Assembly (NCBI GenBank): GCA_910589375.1
Contig: CAJUTK010000002.1
Coordinates: forward strand, 1 to 64,000
Length of the DNA: 64,000 nucleotides
Origin: an uncultured Bacilli bacterium
GTDB taxonomy: Bacteria > Bacillota_I > Bacilli_A > RF39 > UBA660
Direction: 5' to 3'
This document shows positions 60,071 through 64,000 of the stretch, piece by piece. A program made the translations under genes and the position numbers. Position 1 is the first letter of the stretch. The number at the start of each line of letters is the position of its first letter. The notes under the pieces are model-generated. The model did no database searches. It was not told the DNA's origin and worked only from the letters and a program-made list of their open reading frames with translations.

Positions 60071-60606
60071 TGGAAAAAGAATGGTATGTTGTTAACACTT
60101 ATTCAGGGCATGAGAATAAGGTAAAAGAAAAATTAGAGATGCGTGCTAGTACAATGGGTATGGAAGATTATATCTTTCGTGTAGTTGTACCTGAACAGAC
60201 TCAAGTTGAAGTAAAAGATGGAGTAGAAAAAGAAAAAAAATCAAAAATGTTTCCAGGTTATATATTAGTAGAAATGGTTATGACAGATGAAGCATGGTTT
60301 ATCGTACGTAATACTCCAGGTGTTACAGGATTTATCGGTTCTTCTGGTAAGGGAGCTAAACCATTCCCATTAACTCCACAAGAAGTGGATAAGATTCTAG
60401 GAAATATGGGTATGAGCAGATTAGATATCGGTAACGAAGTACAAGTAGGAGATACAGTACGTGTTATTAATGGAGCATTTGCTAATATGTATGGTAAAGT
60501 TAAGAATATCGATTTAGCAACTCAGAAATTAGAAGTAGCACTTGATTTATTCGGTCAAGAGACAATCGTTGAAGTTGAGTTCAACGAAATTGAAAAAACA
60601 AACTAA
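60070..60606 (+). CDS. nusG: Transcription antitermination factor NusG
   Basis: 178 residues: NGN domain (EWYVVNTYSGHENKVKEKLE, KMFPGYILVEMVM, NTPGVTGFIG) and KOW domain (GDTVRVINGAFANMYGKV). It binds RNA polymerase and couples it to Rho or the ribosome. Translationally coupled to secE by a one-base overlap. Confidence 0.97.
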   Translation: MEKEWYVVNTYSGHENKVKEKLEMRASTMGMEDYIFRVVVPEQTQVEVKDGVEKEKKSKMFPGYILVEMVMTDEAWFIVRNTPGVTGFIGSSGKGAKPFPLTPQEVDKILGNMGMSRLDIGNEVQVGDTVRVINGAFANMYGKVKNIDLATQKLEVALDLFGQETIVEVEFNEIEKTN

Positions 60607-60612
60607 AAAAAG

Positions 60613-60641
60613 TTTACAAAAGTATTATTTTATGTTATTAT
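60613..60641 (+). promoter_or_regulatory. rplK promoter
   Basis: TTTACA, 17 bases, TATTAT, just after the nusG stop. Confidence 0.6.
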
Positions 60642-60644
60642 GTA

Positions 60645-60728
60645 AGGGCTATGTGGAAATTCATAGCTTTTAGTGGGAGAGTTTTAAATAGCGGATTCAT
60701 TAGAACCACGGCGAAAAAAATTATAGGA
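60645..60728 (+). ncRNA. rplK (L11-L1) mRNA leader
   Basis: A GCTATG/CATAGC hairpin (60648-60667) is followed by TAGTGGGAG and, after a TAAATAGCGG spacer, CCAC; GTGG and CCAC can close a second helix. The same GTGGGAG...CCAC layout recurs before rplA, suggesting a shared r-protein binding element. Confidence 0.5.
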
Positions 60729-60738
60729 GGTGTTTTTC

Positions 60739-61161
60739 GTGGCACAATTAGTTAAAAAGATTAAGTTACAAATTCCAGCAGGAAAAGCTACACCTGCTCC
60801 ACCAGTAGGTACAGTTTTAGGACCAGCAGGAATTAATTTGCAAGAGTTTTGTACAAAGTACAATGATGCAACTAAAGATAAAATGGGAGATATTTTACCA
60901 GTTGAAATTAATATTTATGAAGATAGAACTTTCGACTTTGTAATTAAGACTCCACCAACTGCATTCTTAATTAAGAAAGTTGGAAATATTAAGAAAGGTT
61001 CAGCAACTGGATCTAAAGGTGTTGTTGGTAAGTTAACTAAAGCACAAGTTAGAGAAATTGCTGAGATCAAATTACCAGACTTAAATTGCTATACTGTTGA
61101 GGAAGCAATGAAAATTGTTGAAGGAACTGCCATCAATATGGGCGTTTCTATCGAAGAATAA
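60739..61161 (+). CDS. rplK: Ribosomal protein L11
   Basis: 140 residues from GTG 60739; AGGAGG lies 8 bases before it, while an earlier GTG overlaps that site. AQLVKKIKLQIPAGKATPAP, GPAGINLQEFC and the C-terminal TVEEAMKIVEGTAINMGV are diagnostic. It forms the L11 stalk base that activates GTPases and RelA. Confidence 0.97.
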   Translation: MAQLVKKIKLQIPAGKATPAPPVGTVLGPAGINLQEFCTKYNDATKDKMGDILPVEINIYEDRTFDFVIKTPPTAFLIKKVGNIKKGSATGSKGVVGKLTKAQVREIAEIKLPDLNCYTVEEAMKIVEGTAINMGVSIEE

Positions 61162-61169
61162 TAAAAATA

Positions 61170-61232
61170 AACATAGGGATTCCTATGTGGGAGGAAAATC
61201 CGCTTTCCATCACTACCACACGAGGAGGTTAA
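61170..61232 (+). ncRNA. Intergenic leader before rplA, likely L1 target
   Basis: ACATAGG-GATT-CCTATGT hairpin, then GTGGGAGG, AAAATCCGC and CACTACCACA before GAGGAGG. The GTGG/CCAC pairing with purine-rich internal loop resembles L1 mRNA targets and the rplK leader upstream. Confidence 0.45.
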
Positions 61233-61236
61233 AAAT

Positions 61237-61932
61237 ATGAAAAAAGGAAAAAAATATGTAGAAGTTGCTTCTAAAGTAGAAAAAGGTAAATTATATACAA
61301 AAGAAGAAGCTGTAAAACTAGTAAAAGAAACTAGCACTGCAAAATTTGATGAGACAGTAGAATTAGTATTACGTTTAAACTTAGATACTAAGAAAGCTGA
61401 TCAACAATTACGTGGTGCAACAGTATTACCAAATGGTATTGGTAAAGTTAAAAAAGTATTAGTTCTTGCTAAAGGAGAACAAGCAAGCCTTGCTAAAGAA
61501 GCTGGAGCTGATTATGTTGGAGATACTGACATGATTGAAAAAATTGAAAAAGAAAACTGGTTCGATTTTGATACAATCATTGCAACTCCAGATATGATGC
61601 CACAACTTGGTAAAATTGGACGTGTTTTAGGACCACGTGGTTTAATGCCAAACCCTAAAACAGGAACAGTTACAATGGATACTAAAAGAGCTGTTGAAGA
61701 TGTTAAAAAAGGACGTGTTGAATATCGTACAGATAGTTTCGGTAACGTTGCTGTATCTATCGGTAAAGTTTCATTCGATGCTGAGAAGTTACAAGGAAAT
61801 ATGGAAGCATTCGTTTCTTTAATCCTTAAGACAAAACCTGCAGCAGTTAAAGGTAAATACATTAAGAATATTAGTATTTCTACAACTATGGGTCCTGGTA
61901 TCAAAGTAGATTCTAATAGTTTTGAAATTTAA
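61237..61932 (+). CDS. rplA: Ribosomal protein L1
   Basis: 231 residues, full length. KKYVEVASKVEKGKLYTKEE, the RNA-binding TAKFDETVELVLRLN, GRVLGPRGLMPNPKTGTVT and a C-terminal ISISTTMGPGIKVD are typical. It binds 23S rRNA at the stalk and commonly represses its own operon. Confidence 0.97.
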   Translation: MKKGKKYVEVASKVEKGKLYTKEEAVKLVKETSTAKFDETVELVLRLNLDTKKADQQLRGATVLPNGIGKVKKVLVLAKGEQASLAKEAGADYVGDTDMIEKIEKENWFDFDTIIATPDMMPQLGKIGRVLGPRGLMPNPKTGTVTMDTKRAVEDVKKGRVEYRTDSFGNVAVSIGKVSFDAEKLQGNMEAFVSLILKTKPAAVKGKYIKNISISTTMGPGIKVDSNSFEI

Positions 61933-61934
61933 TA

Positions 61935-61963
61935 TTGATAAACCACATAAATTATGTTATAAT
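61935..61963 (+). promoter_or_regulatory. rplJL promoter
   Basis: TTGATA, 17 bases, TATAAT, directly after rplA. Confidence 0.78.
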
Positions 61964-61967
61964 AGGC

Positions 61968-62082
61968 TCATGTGAGCAAGATAGTACCGTAGACAGTAGG
62001 GGATGAAAATCTTAATTATCCTACCGAGGACTTAATTTAATTAAGAAACTCTAAAGTCCCTGCGGTAAGTGGGGACTTTTTT
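61968..62082 (+). ncRNA. L10 leader with attenuator
   Basis: Contains ACCGTAGACAGTAGG...CCTACCGAGGACTT, the kink-turn-bearing core of the Firmicute L10 leader, and then AAAGTCCC / GGGACTTT (62053-62079) with a T-run, an intrinsic terminator. L10(L12)4 binding would favour the terminator. Confidence 0.85.
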
Positions 62083-62113
62083 AACGGTATTACACAAGAT
62101 AAGGAGGTGTAAT

Positions 62114-62608
62114 ATGGCTAATCAAAAAATACTAGATCAAAAACAAGCAGTAATTGATGAAATCGTAGAAAATGTAAAAAATTCTAGTTCTTTCATTTTT
62201 ATGGAGAACCATGGACTTACTGTTGCTGAAACAATGGAATTAAGAAGAGCTCTTAAGGAAAGTGGTTCAGAACTAAAAATTTACAAAAATACGTTAGTAA
62301 ATCGTGCATTAACTTCTATGGATATCAATTTATCTGATGAATTAAATGGTCCAAAGGTTGTAGCATTTGGTAAAGATGCAATTGAACCAATTAAGGCTGT
62401 TGCTAAATTCGCAGAGAAACATCCTAACTTAGAATTAAAATTAGGACTTGTTGATGGTGAAGTTACTGATCTAGCAACTTTAAAGAAATTGGCTACTATC
62501 CCATCAAGAGAGGGATTACTTACAATGTTTGCTGGTGGTTTAATGGGTATTGCAAGAGATTTCGCAATATGCTTAGACTTACATGCTAAAAATTTAGAAG
62601 AAAAATAA
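62114..62608 (+). CDS. rplJ: Ribosomal protein L10
   Basis: 164 residues from ATG 62114 behind AAGGAGGTG; a longer frame reaches back into the attenuator and is rejected. SSFIFMENHGLTVAETMELR and LKIYKNTLVNRAL are typical, and the C-terminal helix binds L7/L12 dimers. Made together with rplL. Confidence 0.96.
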   Translation: MANQKILDQKQAVIDEIVENVKNSSSFIFMENHGLTVAETMELRRALKESGSELKIYKNTLVNRALTSMDINLSDELNGPKVVAFGKDAIEPIKAVAKFAEKHPNLELKLGLVDGEVTDLATLKKLATIPSREGLLTMFAGGLMGIARDFAICLDLHAKNLEEK

Positions 62609-62635
62609 AAATGAAAAATTAAAGGAGGAAATAAA

Positions 62636-63010
62636 ATGGCAAAATTAAGCGCACAAGAAATTATTGATTCTTTAAAAGAAATGACACTTTTAGAGATTAA
62701 AGAAGTAGTAGATTTAATGAAAGAGGAATTTGGTGTTGACCCATCTGCAGTAGCAGTAGCTGCACCAGCTGCAGGTGGAGCTGCAGCAGCTGAAGAAGGA
62801 CCTTCTTCAGTAGACGTAGTATTAGCAAGTGCTGGTGCTAACAAGATTAACGTTATCAAGATTATTAAAGAAATCACTGGATTAGGGTTAGGTGAATCTA
62901 AGGCAATCGCTGATAACGGTGGCGTTGTTAAAGAAAAAGTTTCTATGGATGAAGCTAATGAAATGAAAGCTAAATTTGAAGAAGCTGGCGCTACTATCGA
63001 ATTAAAATAG
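62636..63010 (+). CDS. rplL: Ribosomal protein L7/L12
   Basis: 124 residues: N-terminal dimer domain (SAQEIIDSLKEMTLLEIKEV), an Ala-rich hinge (about 38-52), and the C-terminal GTPase-contact domain with KINVIKIIKEITGLGLGESK. AAAGGAGG sets the ATG. Confidence 0.97.
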   Translation: MAKLSAQEIIDSLKEMTLLEIKEVVDLMKEEFGVDPSAVAVAAPAAGGAAAAEEGPSSVDVVLASAGANKINVIKIIKEITGLGLGESKAIADNGGVVKEKVSMDEANEMKAKFEEAGATIELK

Positions 63011-63020
63011 TTTATTATAA

Positions 63021-63068
63021 AAAGTGGTTTAGCCTGTGCCGTTTTTGGCACGGGCTTTCACCGTTTTT
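63021..63068 (+). terminator. rplL terminator or attenuator
   Basis: A 10-bp stem AGCCTGTGCC / GGCACGGGCT (one G-T), GTTTTT loop, extended by outer GGT/ACC pairing, then CG and six Ts. It probably lowers read-through into the methyltransferase and rpoB genes. Confidence 0.82.
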
Positions 63069-63091
63069 TAAAGAGTAGTAGGAGTGATATC

Positions 63092-63676
63092 ATGTCTCAT
63101 TATTTTATGAACGATGATTCTATTGCAAGTGAAGAAAAAGTAACGAAAGCAATGATTCAAGGACAACTATTTACTTTTTGGACAGATTATAATGTATTTT
63201 CTAAAAACGGCCTTGATTTTGGAACTAGGACACTTTTAGAAAGTATAGATATAAATAGTTTAAAAGGGAAAGTATTAGATTTTGGTTGTGGATATGGTCC
63301 TATCGGAATATTCTTAGCTAAAAACAATTTAGAAGTAGATATGATAGATGTTAATTTACGAGCACTGAATCTAGCTAAAAAGAATGCTTCTGTTAATGGG
63401 GTAAACGTTTCTATTTTTGAAAGCGATATCTATTCCAATGTTACAGAAAAGTATGATTATATCATTACGAATCCACCCATTCGAGTAGGAAAAAAGATAC
63501 TATATGAAATCTTAATAGGAGCTAAAGCACATTTAAAGAAAGATGGTACATTAATCTTTGTTATTAACAAGGATCAAGGTGCAAAATCAGTGGCTAGAGA
63601 TATGGAAGAATTTTATCAAGTGGATATATTAGAAAAAAATAAAGGTTTTTATGTAATTGCTTGCAAAATCCGTTGA
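63092..63676 (+). CDS. Class I methyltransferase, RsmC/YbxB-like
   Basis: 194 residues. SAM motif I VLDFGCGYGPIGIFLAK, then VDMIDVNLRALNLAKKNA and the catalytic-site IITNPPIRVGKK (NPPxR) of the RsmC family, which methylates G1207-type guanines in 16S rRNA. The place between rplL and rpoB is that of ybxB in Bacillus. Its stop codon TGA lies inside the rpoB minus 35 box. Confidence 0.9.
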   Translation: MSHYFMNDDSIASEEKVTKAMIQGQLFTFWTDYNVFSKNGLDFGTRTLLESIDINSLKGKVLDFGCGYGPIGIFLAKNNLEVDMIDVNLRALNLAKKNASVNGVNVSIFESDIYSNVTEKYDYIITNPPIRVGKKILYEILIGAKAHLKKDGTLIFVINKDQGAKSVARDMEEFYQVDILEKNKGFYVIACKIR

Positions 63677-63701
63677 CAATTTGAACAGTGTTTGGTAAAA
63701 T
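63673..63701 (+). promoter_or_regulatory. rpoB promoter
   Basis: TTGACA, 17 bases, TAAAAT; the minus 35 contains the stop codon of the upstream gene. Confidence 0.75.
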
Positions 63702-63713
63702 TATAAATTGGTG

Positions 63714-63740
63714 GCATGTATTATTCTGCCTAATACGTGC
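63714..63740 (+). other. Hairpin in the rpoB leader
   Basis: GCATGTATT / AATACGTGC (one G-T), nine-base loop, in the 5' untranslated region. No T-run follows; possible processing or regulatory element. Confidence 0.45.
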
Positions 63741-63772
63741 ATTCTAAAAAATTTAGTTTATGGGGTGAAAAA

Positions 63773-64000
63773 GTGGCTTATACAGTTAAAAAATACGGGG
63801 ATTACCGTGAAAGAAGAAGTTATGCAAAAACTAAAAATGCAATTGAATTGAACAATTTGTTAGAGATTCAAAAAAAGTCATACGATTGGTTTATGACAGA
63901 AGGAATTAATGAAGTATTTGAAGATATTTTTCCAGTAGAGAGTTTTACTGGTAATTTGACGTTAGAGTTTGGAGAGTACTCGTTTGAAGAGCCAAGATAT
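63773..64000 (+). CDS. rpoB: RNA polymerase beta subunit (3' truncated by window edge)
   Basis: The first 76 codons from GTG 63773, with GGGGTGA before it. AYTVKKYGDYRERRSYAK, ELNNLLEIQKKSYDWFMTEG and INEVFEDIFPVESFTGN are the standard N-terminus of Firmicute RpoB. The rest lies beyond the window. Confidence 0.96.
   Translation, partial: MAYTVKKYGDYRERRSYAKTKNAIELNNLLEIQKKSYDWFMTEGINEVFEDIFPVESFTGNLTLEFGEYSFEEPRY

Noticed and set aside
62281..63051. Long minus-strand frame opposite rplJ and rplL
   Set aside because: It is an antisense shadow of two certain ribosomal protein genes, with an alanine/serine bias caused by their codon use.

Overview
The window is AT-rich, densely coding DNA from a low-GC Gram-positive (Bacillota) chromosome. 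Evidence: Bacillus-type gene order (radC-mreC-mreD, recA-rny, mrnC-rlmB-sigH, secE-nusG-rplKAJL-rpoB), two FemAB-type peptidoglycan bridge enzymes, RNase Y, Mini-RNase III, RbgA/YlqF, firmicute r-protein leaders, GGAGG/GGTGATA ribosome sites and TTGACA-17-TATAAT promoters. TGG encodes Trp and TGA is used as a stop, so the code is the standard bacterial one. The DUF285-type repeat protein, very short intergenic spaces and small-genome style fit the gut Bacilli lineages close to Erysipelotrichia/RF39; that placement is inference.

Layout. 1-3.3 kb: 3' part of fusA, then tuf. 3.5-7.7 kb: FemAB enzyme, a prepilin-like protein carrying nine DUF285-type repeats, a thioredoxin-like lipoprotein, and a 54-residue Cys-rich protein. 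7.8-10.6 kb: three overlapping genes of the 2-hydroxyacyl-CoA dehydratase/activase superfamily. 10.7-18.1 kb: topA, a second prepilin-like gene, aquaporin, a second FemAB, a ZIP metal transporter, a fused PAP2 phosphatase-DgkA kinase and a broken gene. 18.2-23.5 kb: SPOR-like protein, radC, mreCD, recA, rny. 23.6-29.9 kb: mgtE, small membrane/hydrolase genes and a U32 peptidase-family (RNA hydroxylation type) protein.

29.9-33 kb holds the most notable system: a compact class II bacteriocin-like locus. It has a C39-peptidase ABC exporter, a miniature membrane-fusion-like protein, two double-glycine-leader peptides with aligned 15-residue leaders, and a 53-residue single-TM protein. The C-terminal half of that last protein resembles the second peptide without gaps, suggesting an immunity protein that mimics its toxin. 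The exporter and first peptide appear to start at ACG and ATA (or ATT).

33-46.2 kb: rpsU-yqeY, an NrtR-like Nudix regulator, a ClpX-like AAA+ protein with an unknown N-domain, rplS with its leader, lepB, and a purine-sanitation operon (MutT-like, RdgB-like, deoxyinosine-glycosylase-like, histidine phosphatase), followed by a DUF3419-like protein, a YbaK deacylase and a lipid kinase. 46.3-53.6 kb: an accessory stretch with a small alarmone-hydrolase-like HD protein, GNATs, an HhH-GPD plus UDG-fold pair, a twice-frameshifted FAD reductase, Nudix, nucleotidase and a GNAT remnant. 53.7-64 kb: rbgA, mrnC, rhodanese lipoprotein, rlmB, sigH, an inserted three-gene block, secE, nusG, rplK, rplA, rplJ, rplL, an RsmC-like methyltransferase and the start of rpoB, with leaders before rplK, rplA and rplJ.

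No tRNA, rRNA, CRISPR array, transposase or phage structural gene was recognised.
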